The position numbers and the translations under genes are program-made. Positions 34,364 through 47,060 of a DNA stretch of 64,000 nucleotides are shown piece after piece. Position 1 is the stretch's first letter; every line of letters begins with the position of its first letter. The notes under the pieces were generated by a model. It worked only from the letters and a program-made list of their open reading frames with translations. It was not told the DNA's origin and searched no databases. This stretch comes from Cordia subcordata (lineage: Eukaryota > Streptophyta > Magnoliopsida > Boraginales > Cordiaceae), in contig JAPTOF010000009.1 of NCBI GenBank assembly GCA_028554755.1, forward strand, positions 352,501-416,500, written 5' to 3'.

Positions 34364-36244
34364 TGATGTATTGTGGTTTTGTGTGTGTTTGAATTGTCAT
34401 TTGTTTATATTTTGGAGGTATATTGAGCTTAAATAGGTGCATTAGTGTAGTACTTGTGCTAGATATAGGCTTAAGCGTATACAACTTTACATATTTGAGT
34501 TTAAAAGGTAAATAATGCATTAATGGCTTGTTTTGGATATTATAAGTGAGATTGAGGATTGTTTGAAGATCAACGAAGATGAAGATGGTTTGAGCAAGGA
34601 TTGGAAGCATAATTGAAAATGAAAAGTGGAAGAAAATCAAGTTTGGAGGCTTCTGGATAAAAACCAAAGCAAGCAGAAGCAAAACAGAGCTTAAACAAAG
34701 CCAAAAGAGAGCAAATAGGCACTATCGGAACACTAGCTTCAGAGTACCGGTGCATCGGCTCACTATTTTGCCAAAAACAGAGAGCAAGCTTCTATTACCA
34801 AAATAGAGGCCCCTTGGTATTGGTGCTTCGGTTAAGTGTTCCGGTAGTCACAGAAATTGGCTATATAAGCCGGCTTTTGGCCATTTTATAAAATAACAAG
34901 TTATATTCTTTCACAACCATCTCTCAAACCTTAATTCCTCTTTCACCAACCTCTAACACACACACACACATACATACTTTTCACCTAGTTTTAAGCTCAT
35001 TTGGAGGGTTTCAAACACTTGGTTGAAGTCTACTCAAGGATTTTGTACAAGAATGACTAGGATGGAAAGGGAGTTTTCTATTCTCTCTTTCATCCTCTAT
35101 TGTATTATGTTTGAGTAGATTTGTTTAGGGTGATAACACTTGGTGTAATGGCTGATTCTTGGCTTCTATATTATGGGATTCAATGGCTTAATATATATAC
35201 ATATGCTATGTTTTTCTTTTATCAATGGCTATTGTTCAATACATATCTAGGTGTTTGATAATATGCCTATGAGAGTTGCATAATTATAAATTGAAGTCTA
35301 TTTGCTACTAAACACCTCTAGTCCGTTCTATAATCATGTCAATGTGTTTATGTGTGGATCTTATGAAGTGGGTAATGCTTATATTCATGTCCATGTGTAT
35401 GTTTGCATGCCTAGTAGTAAATATGACCTCAATATTGCATACATGTTGGTTCAAAAGTGCTGGTAATGGTGTAATCTGAGCATGACAATGTTTGGTAGTC
35501 AAATAGGTCCCTTTATTAGCGAACACCTTGGCTTAGAACATGTATGAATGTGTTAATAGGTCAAATCCCACTATTGTGACCCTAGAATGACAAAAGCATA
35601 ATTAAAGGCTAGTCTAAATCGAGTCTCCTTTGGTTTTAAATCTAGCCAATAGGTTTCTAAGTAGATTTAGTCAACTCTAGCGACACTAGGTCTTGGCTTT
35701 AAATCCAGCCAATGATTTAGGTACTAGTGTAGCTTTGTTCTAGGTCACCTTTGGAAGCTAGTTAGTCATTCTTAAGGCCTTAGGTCAAAAGGACCACGCT
35801 GCAGCTCAAAGAGGCGCCGCCTAGGGACAGACCTGCACCGGGTCCTAGGGAGAAATTGGGACGCTAATTAAGAAACCTAGTTGAAGAGAAATTGATGATT
35901 ATGCTATTCCCTGTAATCCCATAGTATTGGAGTCTATGATCACCCATTAACAAGTAGATGTCACCTTAATCCTTTCCATTTGTTACTTCTCTCTAGATAG
36001 CTTGTCTTTATACTTTCCATTCCCATATTGTAGTTTTATTTTCTTTAGTTAGAGCTCCCAGCCATCCAAAAACACCAAAAATAGTTAGCTTAAGTTTCTT
36101 TTTTGGCATTCTCTGGGACACACACGTAGAATCTATCCCACAACATAGCCTCCCTATGGTTTGACAACCATTCTCACACACATTACACTGCATCGATCTG
36201 TGCATTTGCTCGGCTTTAGTGCTTGCACTCGAAAAGCCACACCA
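34364..36244 (+). repeat. 5' LTR of Athila-C
   Basis: Starts TGATGTATTGTG, ends AGCCACACCA. TATATAAG at 34862-34869. Upstream of it is an ACCGGT-type block ('gtaccggtgcatcgg', 'ttccggtag'). A conserved pair of hairpin-like 'ggctttaaatc' repeats lies near 35633 and 35697, a GC-rich 'gaggcgccgcctagg' near 35811, and 'cctccctatggtttgac' near 36150. The first 100 bases differ from the 3' LTR at about nine positions. Confidence 0.92.
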
Positions 36245-36250
36245 AGTTTT

Positions 36251-36268
36251 TAGCGCCGTTGCCGGGGA
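36251..36268 (+). other. Primer-binding site of Athila-C (tRNA-Asp)
   Basis: tagcgccgttgccgggga, 17 of 18 matches to the complement of the plant tRNA-Asp 3' end as I recall it. It lies six bases after the LTR. Confidence 0.88.
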
Positions 36269-36498
36269 GGCACGGTGGTTTGCATTCTTTGCTTGTGTGT
36301 TTTGGTAGTTGCTTTATTTATTTCCTAGCTTTTTCTTTACAGTTTGTTTAGTTTTTGCTTATCTTGCTTCTTCTTTATACTATCTTTCTTTGGTATTTGC
36401 TTATCCATTTTTTGTTTTTGTTTTTATTTTTAGTAGACTTCCTAGGATTGTGGCTTATTTGCATAGTCTTAGGATTGTTGAAGTTTTCGGGGGTTGAA

Positions 36499-38350
36499 AT
36501 GGCTGGAGTTAGGATAGTTTGTGCATGCTTGGTAGGAGATCCCTTAGAAATCCCTTAGTTCTTCCTAATCCTGAACCCTATAGAATTGCTAGACATTTTA
36601 GGAATTTAGGAGATCTTCTTGAGGAGATGGTCAATCCCAATCATCCTTTTAATCCTCCCATTCCCCCAATGAATTTTATTCCGATGCCCAAGATCACTTT
36701 AGACAAGAGCCCCGTAGACCGGATCCACCTATAGATAAGGAACCTACTCTTAGGCAGTTCTTTCTCACCGAAGCCTTTAAGCCTAATTTGGCTATTCAAA
36801 TTTTGGGTTTAGGGGAGACGAGTTTTGAGATTAAGCCTAATATGTTGGCCATACTTCCTTCCTTTTATAGGAGAAGCAATGAGAGTCCTTTAGAGCATAT
36901 TACTAATTTTGTTGAGATGAGTTCCACTCTTCATGTTCGCAATGTCTCCCAAGAGGTTATACATCTAAGATTGTTTCCTTTCTCTCTTAAGTATATGGCT
37001 AGGGCTTGGTTGCATTCCTTATATAATGGTTGCATTACTGCATGGGTTGAGCTTCAATCTAAGTTCTTTAAAAAAATTTTATCCCTTGGCCAAGACGGCA
37101 GACTTTAGGACCGCTATTATGACTTTCTTCCAACATGACCTAGAATGTTTTCACGAGGCTTGGGAGAGGTTCAAAGACCTTCTCAGACAATGTCCACACC
37201 ACGGGTATGGTAATCATGACCTATTGCAATATTTCTTTCGAGGTATAAATGAACAAAATAGGATGATGGTCAATGCCGTCTCCAGTGGTGGTTTCTATCT
37301 TTTGAGACCAACTGAGGCATGGGAGAAAATGACATTGATGGCCAAAAATTATTATCAAAACTTTGATATGGAAAGGTCTAGTTGAGGAGGTAATAGGAAA
37401 GGTGTTAGCAGGTTGGAGTCTTTTTAGATTTACATGCTAAGGTAGAGGCCTTAACAACTAAGTTAGATCAATTCATTTCTTTCTCTCTTTCATCCCATAG
37501 TCATAGGACTAATTCCATGGGTTCTCCCTTTGCCTTTTAAGTTGTCGAGGTTTGTGCATTGTGTTCCGAATCGCCTCATGAGACCATTGCTTGCCCTTTA
37601 GCGTCCCAATTTCCTGAATTCATGAAAGAGCAAGTGTGTGCTACACAAGGTTATTCTTGTGAGTATAATCCATTCTCGATCACATACAATCCGGGTTAGA
37701 GGGACAACCCAAATTTTCTTAGGCTTCACATCCCTAAGCTCCACCCCAGCAATGACCCCGTCCTCAATATCCCAGGTTTCTATCATCTTAATCAGCCCCG
37801 TCTCAGGAGTGCTCCTCAACCTTAAGCTTTACCTTCCTCTTCTAGTAGTTAGTCTTCTAGCAATGATGTGATAAAGTTAATGCAGTTTATTTAGAATTAG
37901 CAACAGGCATTAGCTAGTCAGTAGCAGAAGTTAGCCGATAATAGGCAAGAGATGGCTAACTATAGGCAGCAGATGGCTAGGTTTGAGACATAGTTAGGGT
38001 AAATTGCCACGCAATTAAGCGTTAGAGACCCTGGGAAATTGCCTTCTTAGTTAGAGATGAACCCTAGAGTCCACTTCTATTCCTCCATCGATATCATATA
38101 TCCCTCTCAGGCCCAAGTTAAGGCCTTCACCACTCTTAAGAGCAGTAGAATAGTGGATAATAGGGTAGGAGTTGACTTTGCAGTGCCTGCACCTAGTGGT
38201 CCTTTTGAGTCTAGAAAGCCACATAGTAGCCTTGTTGAGAGGAATTCTAGAGAGGGTCCTATTGAGAGAGTTGAGCCTAATAGAGACCATGGATAGAGTA
38301 GTACTTCCCGTCCCTATCGGGAGGGAAAAGAGCCTATTGACGATTCTCAT
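36499..38350 (+). pseudogene. Athila-C gag
   Basis: The start ATG at 36499 is followed by a frameshift into NPEPYRIARHFRNLGDLLEE. Capsid-like sequence is open at 36788-37075 (FEIKPNMLAILPSFYRRSNE, then VIHLRLFPFSLKYMARAWLH). A frameshift in the A/T run near 37070 moves to FYPLAKTADFRTAIMTFFQH and CFHEAWERFKDLLRQCPHHG. The cysteine motif VCALCSESPHETIACP is near 37550. The tail is Gln-rich with repeated Q-to-stop changes, then KLPS, NPRVHFYSSIDI and a LKSSRIVDNRVGVDF block matching the usual Athila gag end. Not functional. Confidence 0.8.
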
Positions 38351-38957
38351 GTGTCTAGAGGAGTTTCACCTAGAGTTTCCTTTCCATCTGCTTTAGAGAG
38401 ACCCACACCTAGTGACGATTATAGGTTTTTCAAGATTTTAGAGCATCTTAAGGATCTTAAGGTCAATCTTCCTTTGATAGATGCAATCCTTTCCATTCCC
38501 TCCTATTCTAAGTTCTTTTTACAAGGAAGCATAGGTCATCAAACATTCCTAAGAAGGTTAGGCTTGTGGAGAAAGTAAGTAGTTTTTGTACTTCGGGCCT
38601 TCCACCCAACATAAGTGACCCCGGAGCCTTCACTATTCCTTGTAGGATTAGAGAGGCCCAGATTGATCACGCCTTGTTAGATTTAGGGTCCAGTGTAAAT
38701 TTCATTCCCTACTCCATCTATCAGCAGCTAGGTCTAGGTAAGTTGTACCCTACACATGTTACTCTTCAGCTAGCTGATAGGTCCAAGCATAGACCTCGGG
38801 GGTGATAGAGGATGTTATGGTCCAGGTAGGTAAGTTTGTGTACCTTGTTGATTTCATAGTATTAGATATGTATTCGAGACATGACACTAGACATTCCACT
38901 CCCATTCTATTAAATCATCCCTTTCTTGCTATTGTAGATGCTATTATTCATTGTAGT
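38351..38957 (+). pseudogene. Athila-C aspartic protease
   Basis: A spacer reading FKILEHLKDLKVNLPLIDAI precedes the domain, followed by KVSSFCTSGLPPNISDPGAF. The active-site block is DHALLDLGSSVNFIPYSIYQ, with D-L-G as in Athila-B, then VTLQLADRSKHRPRG. A one-base shift leads to IEDVMVQVGKFVYLVDFIVL. It ends at NHPFLAIVDAIIHCS, where S3 is inserted. The same junction is uninterrupted in Athila-B. Confidence 0.8.
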
Positions 38958-40522
38958 GTGTGTCATTTGTGCGTGTTTGCATATAGTTTTTGCATGCACA
39001 TTTAAGGGTGTCTAGAGTATAATTGAGTGCACTTAGTGTAAAGTTTATGCATATTTGTTAATATTTGTATAGAATGTATTTAAATGCATAAATGTTATAC
39101 TAAGTGTTATATTCCATGTTCGAGGAGTGTTTTGGAAGGGTTCAAGCTAACGTGAGGAAGAAATGAGCTAATGAATGAAGATTGGAAAAAAAGGAATGAA
39201 GAATGGATCATTCTGATCCAGCTGGTCAACTTAAAAGAAGAGCCGGTTGACTGATTAGGTCGACTGGCCGCTCCAGAGAATAAAGAATTTAAGCTGATCG
39301 AGTTCCTCAAAGAGCCGGTCGACCGGCCATTCTAGAGAGCATCATGATTGAAGCCGGTCGAGCAAGAACGAGGAACCACTCGACCGAGAACCGGCGACCG
39401 GCTTGGTCGACCGGCTGTACGCTGAAGAAATCCTTAAAAAGCTCGTTTCAGCTCATTTTCGGGGAGGAACTTTATTTTTCTAAAATCCTAATAAACCCTA
39501 ACCCTCTACCCACTTCACCAAACACCTTAAACCACCATCTAAACCCCATACCAAGCTAGGATTGAAGAATCTAACAAGAATTTGAAGGATTTGTATAGTT
39601 TTGGAAGCAAGATTTAGGGGAGTTCTTCTTGTTCTCTTTCTATTTCTTGTAATTATGCTGTTTGGTTAGACTAGATCTTTGGGTGATTGTTGTTGTACAT
39701 TAGATTAGGGTTGTGAATATTGATTTGTGAATATCTTTGGCTCTTAATACATGCTTCTTTTACATTGATTAATGGCATGAATCAATATGTCTATATGTTG
39801 ATAATCAAACATGTCTATGTGTTTGTTAATGCCTAAGTCAAGTTGCATGTGTTATTTTGTGCTTAAACGCTATCGATAGTGGTGTCACCTTAGCCTCAAT
39901 CTATGCTAATGGCATGAACCCTATTTGCAACTAAGAGTATTGATTAATATGCTTAATTAATGACTCGTGTGATAGGAGTATACCTCTAGTCTGAAACAAT
40001 ACTAAAAGGGTACCCGTTAGCACTAGTTAATGCTCAAGGAGTCTAACCTCTAGTCTGAAATAATACTAATAGGTTAGTCTCTCAAGTAGGATATTGATCA
40101 ACACCAAAGAGAACTTAATTAATTAAACTCGAGGTTAATTAGTTAAGAACTCTTAAGAGCAACCGAGCCATAGATAGATTGAATCGTTATAGTAGCCCAA
40201 GTCTAGTTGCAAGGCAATCGCCCAAGATCCCCTTCAACCTTGTAGAGCTCTATTTTCTTAGCTTGGCACCCTAGGTTCCTCCATTAGACTAGGTTATCTT
40301 AGGTTTATTCTCCTTTCCTCGAGCTCCCTTTGATCCTAAAGAAAGCACACACGTACGTAGCTTATTTTAGGCACCAAGCACGTAAAGATCAAACTAAAGT
40401 AGCCTCCCTGTGGAGACGATACCCGTACGTACACACTACACTAGACACAATCTGTACGCTTGTGGGTGTAAAACTTGGTTGTATTTGTGTTTCATTTTCA
40501 CATACCACCGAGAACACGATCA
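38957..40522 (+). mobile_element. S3: solo LTR of a second Athila-type family
   Basis: This sequence replaces the protease-to-RT linker found in Athila-B and has LTR landmarks: a TGTGTGTCATTTG start, 'cctccctgtggagacg' near 40408, 'ctgtacgcttgtgggtg' near 40452, and an ACACGATCA end. At 39207-39415 it carries the GC-rich cassette with several CGGTCGACCGG copies. No clean 5-bp target duplication was found, so the boundaries may be off by a few bases. No coding sequence inside. Confidence 0.7.
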
Positions 40523-42410
40523 GTTGGGGTTATTAGAGATGAAATTTGGGAACTTAAGATCCACTATAAAGGTTGCCAAAGCAATGAATAGGGCTAGTAT
40601 ACGAGGAGAAGATGGAAAAGAGTGCTTTAGAGTTGATGTCATTGATTCTTATGTCGAGGATTTCGTAGAGAAAACTATGATCGATTGAGAAAATTTGAGG
40701 AATTGTTGTCTAGCTTTGATTTGGAGACTTTAGAGCAGAAGTGTGTAGCTTCTACCTCCATAATTGAGAGTTCTTTGATTGATAAGTCACTTGAGGTTGT
40801 TCCTTGTAGTCTTGATTTTAGTGATGTTCCAATTGATGATGTTGAGGTTGAGTCCCTCTTGGTTAAGCCTAGCCTATCTTTAAAGCTCAAACCGTTTCCC
40901 AATCATTTGAATTATGCTTTCTTAGGCCCTAGTGACATCATAGCTTTCGATATTTCTAGTGAGCATGAGGAGCGTCTCTTAGAGGTTATTCGGAAACATA
41001 GGAAGGCTTTAGGGTGGAAAATTGATGATTTGAGAGGTATAGACCCTTCGGTTGCATGCATCGTATTCACTTTGAAGATAGAGCCATTCATTCTAGAGAG
41101 ATGCAAAGGAGGCTAAACCCATACATGAGCGAAGTATTTAAGAAAGAGATCATTAAGCTTTTAGAAGTAAACATTATTTATCCGATCTCCGATAGTGAGT
41201 GGGTTAGCCCTATCCAAGTTGTCCTTAAGAAGTCCAGGATCACAGTTGTGGAGAATGAGAGAGGAGAGCTTATCCCTATGCGTACTCCCATTGGGTAGAG
41301 AATTTGTATTGATTATAAGAAGCTCAACTCCGGAACTAGGAAGGATCATTTCTCATTGCCTTTTCTATATCAGATTTTAGATAGAGTAGTTAGGCATAGC
41401 TACTATTGCTTTCTAGATAGCTATTTTGGGTATAATCAGATCCCCATGTTCCCTAAGGACTAGGAGAAGACCACCTTTACTTATCCCTATGGAACTTTTG
41501 CTTATAGGAAGATGCCTTTCGGTCTATGTAACGCCCCAGCGATTTTCCAGAGGTGTATGTTGGCCATTTTGAGTGACATGATAGAGCAGCATTTAGAGGT
41601 TTTCATGGATGACTTCTCAGTCTTTGGTGATAGTTTTTATAAGTGCTTGAGTTATCTCTCTTTAGTTGTAGATCGATATGTGGAGAAGAATCTAGTGTTG
41701 AGTTAGGAGAAATCCCATATCATGGTGCAACAAAGGATAGTGCTGGGTCATGTTGTCTTGTCTAGTGGAATTCAAGTTGACCTTGCTAAGGTAGAAGTGA
41801 TTGAAAAGTTGCCTATTCCGAAGTGTGTTAAGGATGTTAGATCTTTTCTAGGGCATATAGGACTCTACCATAGGTTCATTAAGGATTTTAGCCATATAGC
41901 ATGTCCCTTGTCTAAGCTCTTAACACAGGATGTCTCCTTTGAGTTCAACGATAAGTGTGTTAAAGCTTTTAATAGGCTTAAATCCTTATTGTCTACATCT
42001 CCGATCATTCAGCCATCTGACTGCAGTCTCCCATTCCAAATTATGTGTTACGTATCTGATTATGCAATAGGAGCTGTTTTAGGTCAATGGCGAGATAAGT
42101 TGCCCTATGTAGTGTATTATGCTAGGAAGACTCTTAATGAAGCCTAAAAGAACTATACCACCACAAGAAAAGAGCTTCGAGCAGTAGTCTTCTCCCTTGA
42201 CAAGTTTAGGTCGTATATCCTAGGGTCTAAAGTGATTCTCTACACCGATCATACGGCATTGAGGTATTTGTTAGCTAAGAAAAAATCTAAGCCTCGTTTG
42301 ATTAAGTGGTTACTCCTTCTTTATGAATTTGATGTTGAGATACGGGATAAAAAGGTTAGTGAGAATTTAGTTGTAGATCACCTTTTCCGTCTTGTTAATG
42401 AATCTTCTAA
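40523..42410 (+). pseudogene. Athila-C reverse transcriptase and RNase H
   Basis: The linker contains ECFRVDVIDSYVEDF and PSLSLKLKPFPNHLNYAFLG. RT blocks are KALGWKIDDLRGIDPS, KKEIIKLLEVNIIYPISDSE, WVSPIQVVLKKSRIT, RICIDYKKLNSGTRKDH, YFGYNQIPMFPKD, RKMPFGLCNAPAIFQRC and catalytic LEVFMDDFSVFGD. Next come GHVVLSSGIQVDLAKVE and VRSFLGHIGLYHRFIKDF. RNase H has [20 protein letters not shown] and [15 protein letters not shown]. Mostly one frame, with TAG or TAA at positions where Trp or Gln is usual (41296, 41461, 41704, 42145). Confidence 0.88.
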
Positions 42411-43748
42411 TGATCCATCTCCTTTTCTGATTCATTTCCCAATGAGCAATTGTTTGCTGTCTCTCATCATACACCTTGGTTTGCTCATATTGTTAATTAT
42501 CTTACCACAGGGCGTTTTCCTTCCCATTGGGAGAAGAGAGAAAGAGATAGGTTCCTAGCACAAGTTAGGTATTTCTTTTGGGAGGATCCTTATCTTTTTA
42601 AAGTGTGTGTGGATCAAATGATTTGCTGGTGTGTGGCCGAGGATGAGTTTGAGAGTGTGTTAAGTATGTGTCATGATGAGGGGTGTAGAGGTCATTTTAG
42701 TGGGAAGAAGATCGCTGTGAAGGTCTTTCAATGTGGATTATTTTGGCCCACTCTCTTTAGGGATGCCTAAGAGTATTGCAAAAAGTATTTTAGATGTCAA
42801 CAATCCAGGTATATCTCTAGGAGAACCATGATGCCTTTATCCTCTATTCTTCCTTGTGAATTGTTTGATGTTTGGCGTATAGATTTCATGGGTCCATTTC
42901 CACCTTTGTTTGGGTACCAATTCATTTTAGTAGCCATTGATTATGTGTCCAAATGGGTTGAGGCTATTCCCACACGCATTAATGACCATAGGGTAGTAGT
43001 AAAATTCAGTAAAGAGAACATTTTCTCTAGATTTGGAGTCCCTAGGGTCTTGATTACTGAAAGGAGTTTGCATTTTCACCATAGAACTTTAGAGGCCTTA
43101 CTGAGGAGATATTTGATTACCTATAAGGTTGTTACTCCTTATCATCCACAAACAAGGGGACAAGTAGAAATGTCCAATAAGGAGATCAAGCACATTTTGG
43201 AGAAAATAGTTAGGCCCGATAAAAGAGATTGGTCTATTAGGTTGAATGATACTTTGTAGACCTACAGTACTGCCTTTAAGACTCCCATTGATATGTCTCT
43301 GTATCGATTTATTTATAGGAAAGCTTGTCACTTGTCGGTAGAACTAAAGCATAGGGCTTATTGGGCAATGAAGACCTTAAACTATGGTTTGGCAAGAGCG
43401 GGTGAGAAGAGAAAGCTTGAACTAGCGGAATTAGAGGAGCTTAGGTGTAAGGCGTATGAGAACGCCAAGCTTTATAATGATAAGATGAAGAAAATTCATG
43501 ATAAACACATTCTTAAGAAATCATTCTCTACCTTTGATAAAGCTGGTTTGTTTAACTCACGTTTGAAGCTTTTTCCAGGTAAGCTCAAGTCAAGATGGGA
43601 TGGTCCATACAAGGTATTGGTTGCCTACCTTTCCGGTGCGGTCAAGATCAAGGACTTGAAAGATGGCCGAGAGTTAACAGTGAACAGGCAATGCCTGAAG
43701 CATGTATATGATCCAAGCATGGCTTGTGTGGATGTTTTAATACTTTAG
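42411..43748 (+). pseudogene. Athila-C integrase
   Basis: A zinc-binding N-terminal region is visible as CHDEGCRGHFSGKKIAVKVF, then KKYFRCQ. The core is open at 42828-43259: VWRIDFMGPFPPLFGYQFIL and VAIDYVSKWVEAIPTRIND carry the first Asp. The second catalytic position reads VLITERSLHF where D-G-G is expected, so Asp is replaced by Glu. The third, GQVEMSNKEIK, keeps Glu. After a stop at 43257 the C-terminal domain is open at 43293-43748: [19 protein letters not shown], then [20 protein letters not shown]. Inactive. Confidence 0.85.
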
Positions 43749-45186
43749 GATCCTATATATGGAGGTTAAAGATAAGTTGGTGATCGCCTGGCTAACGGTG
43801 TAGTGGTTACCGTTACTAGGAGGCAACCTAGGTTCAATTTTGCAATTTTGCAATTTTGCATTTGTTTCTCTTTCTTTCCTTTTTGTTATCTTTCTTTTTC
43901 TTTCACCCACACCAAAGTGTTGAATCCCGATCCGTTGTCCTCTAAGGTACACCATTGCTTATTATTACACATGCCAATGCATGTTTGCATAAGCAATGCC
44001 ACTAACCTTATTTTCTTTGTGAGTATTTGTCAATTTTAAGTCACAGGGTTAGTAGTATGGTGATTTATCATTGGCATGGAGAGCTTTGAAGAAAATGCAA
44101 GGTTGTGTCTATCCTTTCTCCACTTGTTCCCCATGTTTCTATCCCATCCCTACCACCCTTACTTACTTTGTAATGCCAATTTGCTTGTTTATATGTTTTA
44201 CTTCATTTGCTTGAGGACAAGCAAAGTTTAGTTTTGGGGGTATGGGATTTTGGCTATCTTGTTATATGCTCTATGTAGGGTAGATGTGCATTATGTGCTT
44301 AAAATGGTGAAAACTTTTCAAATTTTTATGCATGTAGAGTTTTTTATTTCTTGGTTGATCATTGTGTTGGCTATTGTCGTTGACTCAATTGATTAGTAAA
44401 TATGAGTAGCATCATGGGGAACTAAATGGAGTGGATTGAAAATCGAGTTTTAGAGGGGATGCCTTTGAAAGTTGTAGGGAGTGAGGACCTTTAAGAATGT
44501 CCCTTGTAGCCACCCCATAGCTTGGTTGGAAAAAGTGAAGAAAAAGGGTTGTTGAAATGAGTGTCCCTTCCTTGATTGGTTCTTTTTGATATGACTTGGC
44601 CTTTCTTTTTCCTTTCTTTCTATGCAATGCAAAGTATGAAAAATTCAAAATAAATTGAAAAAGGAAAAAACGGTGCAAAAAGATAAGAAAAGAAGTTCAA
44701 ATTTTTTTAAAAAAAATTGAAAAAAAGAAAAATCCAAAGGTACCAAAAAGTTTTGTGAATAAGTGTATAAGTGATACAATGTAAACTTAGCACATGCTAT
44801 CATCCTTGTAGATATGTGAATAAGGCTTTTATAAGCCATTAGATTTGTATATTCTCTCATCTTGTCTTTGAGACTTGTGCATATTACAGAGGCCATATTA
44901 GTTGAAGGGGCTCGAAATATCAACATCCTGAGTGTGTGAGTTAGAATCCTAGGCTTATGGTGGATTGGTTACTTGGGAAATTCTCATGAGGAACAAGGCC
45001 CTTTATGAGTAGAGGGAGGATCCAAAGAGACTTGGGGATCTCTCCACAATAGGAATGCCCTCTTCATACTTCTTAGACTAACCTTGATAATGAGTCAATC
45101 CCTTAGGTAACCCTTTACATCGGCTTTAGAAATAAACTTAAGAATGGGATTGCTTGGGGACAAGTAAGAAGAAGGTTTGGAGGTGT
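43749..45186 (+). other. Athila-C non-coding 3' module with two polypurine-like motifs
   Basis: No reading frame is supported. Motif 'ttgcttgaggacaagcaaag' followed by 'ttttggggg' is at 44207-44241. A second copy, 'ttgcttggggacaagtaa' then 'aggtttggaggtgt', is at 45150-45186 next to the 3' LTR and is the probable polypurine tract. An A-rich patch lies between them (44636-44735). The copies are 943 bases apart, against 954 in Athila-B. Confidence 0.65.
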
Positions 45187-47060
45187 TGATGTGTTGTGTT
45201 TTTGTGTGTGTTTGAATTGTTATTTGTCTATAATTTGGAGGTGTATTGAGCTTAAATAGTAGCATTAGTGAAGTACTTGTGCTAGATATAGGCTTAAGCG
45301 TATAAAACTGTACATAGTTGAGTTTAAAAGGTAAATGTTGCATTAATGGCTTGTTTTGGATATTATATATGAGATTGAGGATTGTTTGAAGATCAATGAA
45401 GATAGAGATGGTTTAAGCAGGATTGAAAGCATAATTGAAGATGAAAAGAGGAAGAAAACCAAGTTTGGAGGCTTTCAGACAAAGATCAAAGCAATCGGAA
45501 GCAAAACAGAGTTTAGATGAAGCCAAATGAGAGCAAATAGGCACTACCAAAACACTAGCTTTAGAGTACCGGTGCACTGGCTCACTATTCTACCAAAAAC
45601 AAAGAGCAAGCTTCTACTACCAGAATAGAGGCCCCTTGGTACTGGTGCTCCGGTTAAGTGTTCTGGTAGATGCAGAAATTGGCTATATAAGCCTGCTTTT
45701 GGCCATTTTATAAAATAACAAGTTTTATTCTTTCATACCCATCTCCTAAACCGTAATTCCTCTTTCATGAACCTCCAACACATACACACTCACACACTTT
45801 TGACCTAGTTTTACGCTCACTTGAAAGGTTTTAAACACTTGGATTGAAGTCTATTCAAGGATTTTGTACAAGAATTGTTAGGATGGAAGGGGAGTTTTCT
45901 ATTCTCTCTTTCATCCTCTATTATATTATGTTTGAGTAGATTTGTTTAGAGTGATGACACTTGTGTAATGGGTTGATTCTAGGCTTCTATATTATGGAAT
46001 TCAACGGCTTAATGTATATACATATGCTATGTTTTTCTTGTTTCAAAGGCTATTATTTAATACATATCTAGGTGTTTGATAATATGTCTATAGGAGTTGC
46101 ATATGTATAAATTGAAGTCTATTTGCTACTAAATAACTCTAGTCCTTTCTAAAATCATGTCTATGTGTTTATGTGTGGATCTTATGAAGTGGGTAATGCT
46201 TATATTCATGTCCATGTGTGTGTTTACATGCCTAGTAGTAAATATGACCTCAATATTGCATACATGTTGATTCAAAAGTGCTTGTAATGGTGTAATCTGA
46301 GCATGACAATGTTTGGTAGTCAAATAGGCCCCTTTATTCGCGAACACCTTGGCTTAGAACATGTATGAATGCGTTAATAGGTCAAATCCCACTATTGTGA
46401 CCTTACAATGACAAAGCATAATTAAAGGCTAGTCTAAATAGAGTCTCCTTTGGCTTTAAATCTAGCCAATAGTTTTCTAGGTAGATTTAGTCAACCCTAG
46501 CGACATTAGGTCTTGGCTTTAAATCTAGCCAATGATTTAGGTACTAGTGCAGGTTTGTTCTAGGTCACCTTTGGAAGCGAGTTAGTCACTCTTAAGGCCT
46601 TAGGTCATAAAGACCACGCCATAGCTCTAGGAGGCGCCACCTAAAGACAGACCCACATCGAGTCCTAGGGAGAAATTAGGACACTAATTAAGCAACCTAG
46701 TTGAAGAGCAATTGATGATTATGCCATTCCATGTAATCCCATAGTATTAGAGTCTAGGATCACCTGTTAAGAATTAGATGTCACCCTAATCCTTTCTATT
46801 TGTTAGTTCTCTCTAGATAGCTTGTCTCTATACTTTCCATTCCCATAGTGTAGTTTTATTTTCTTTAGTTAAAGCTCCTAACCATCCAAAAACACCAAAA
46901 ATAGTTTAAGTTTCCTTTTTGGTATTCTCTAGGACACACACGTAGAATCCATCACACAACATAGCCTTCCTGTGGTTTGACACCCTTTCTTGCACACATT
47001 ATATTGCATCAATCCGTGCGCTTATGGGTCTTTAGAGCTTGCACTAGAAAAGTCACAGCA
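45187..47060 (+). repeat. 3' LTR of Athila-C
   Basis: Starts TGATGTGTTGTG, ends AAAGTCACAGCA. TATATAAG at 45684-45691 with an ACCGGT-type block just upstream. It aligns along its whole length with the 5' LTR. Confidence 0.92.

Larger units (their letters stand above)
34364..47060 (+). mobile_element. Athila-C: full-length Athila-like Gypsy element, target duplication CATAT
   Basis: 12,697 bases with LTRs of 1881 and 1874 bases. CATAT occurs at 34359-34363 and 47061-47065. A tRNA-Asp primer site, gag, protease, RT, RNase H, integrase, non-coding 3' module and polypurine tract are all in order. Solo LTR S3 sits between protease and RT. Many stops and frameshifts disable the coding region. It shares its LTR family with S1, S2 and (at both ends) S4. 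It lies inside the Copia-D LTR. Confidence 0.95.

Noticed and set aside
34025..34682. Minus-strand frames over the Copia-D and Athila-C LTR junction
   Set aside because: They lie in LTR sequence, antisense, with no domain.
38952..40527. Target duplication for S3
   Set aside because: Several possible TG starts in a GTGTGTG run were tried; none gives a 5-bp match with GTTGG after the 3' end.
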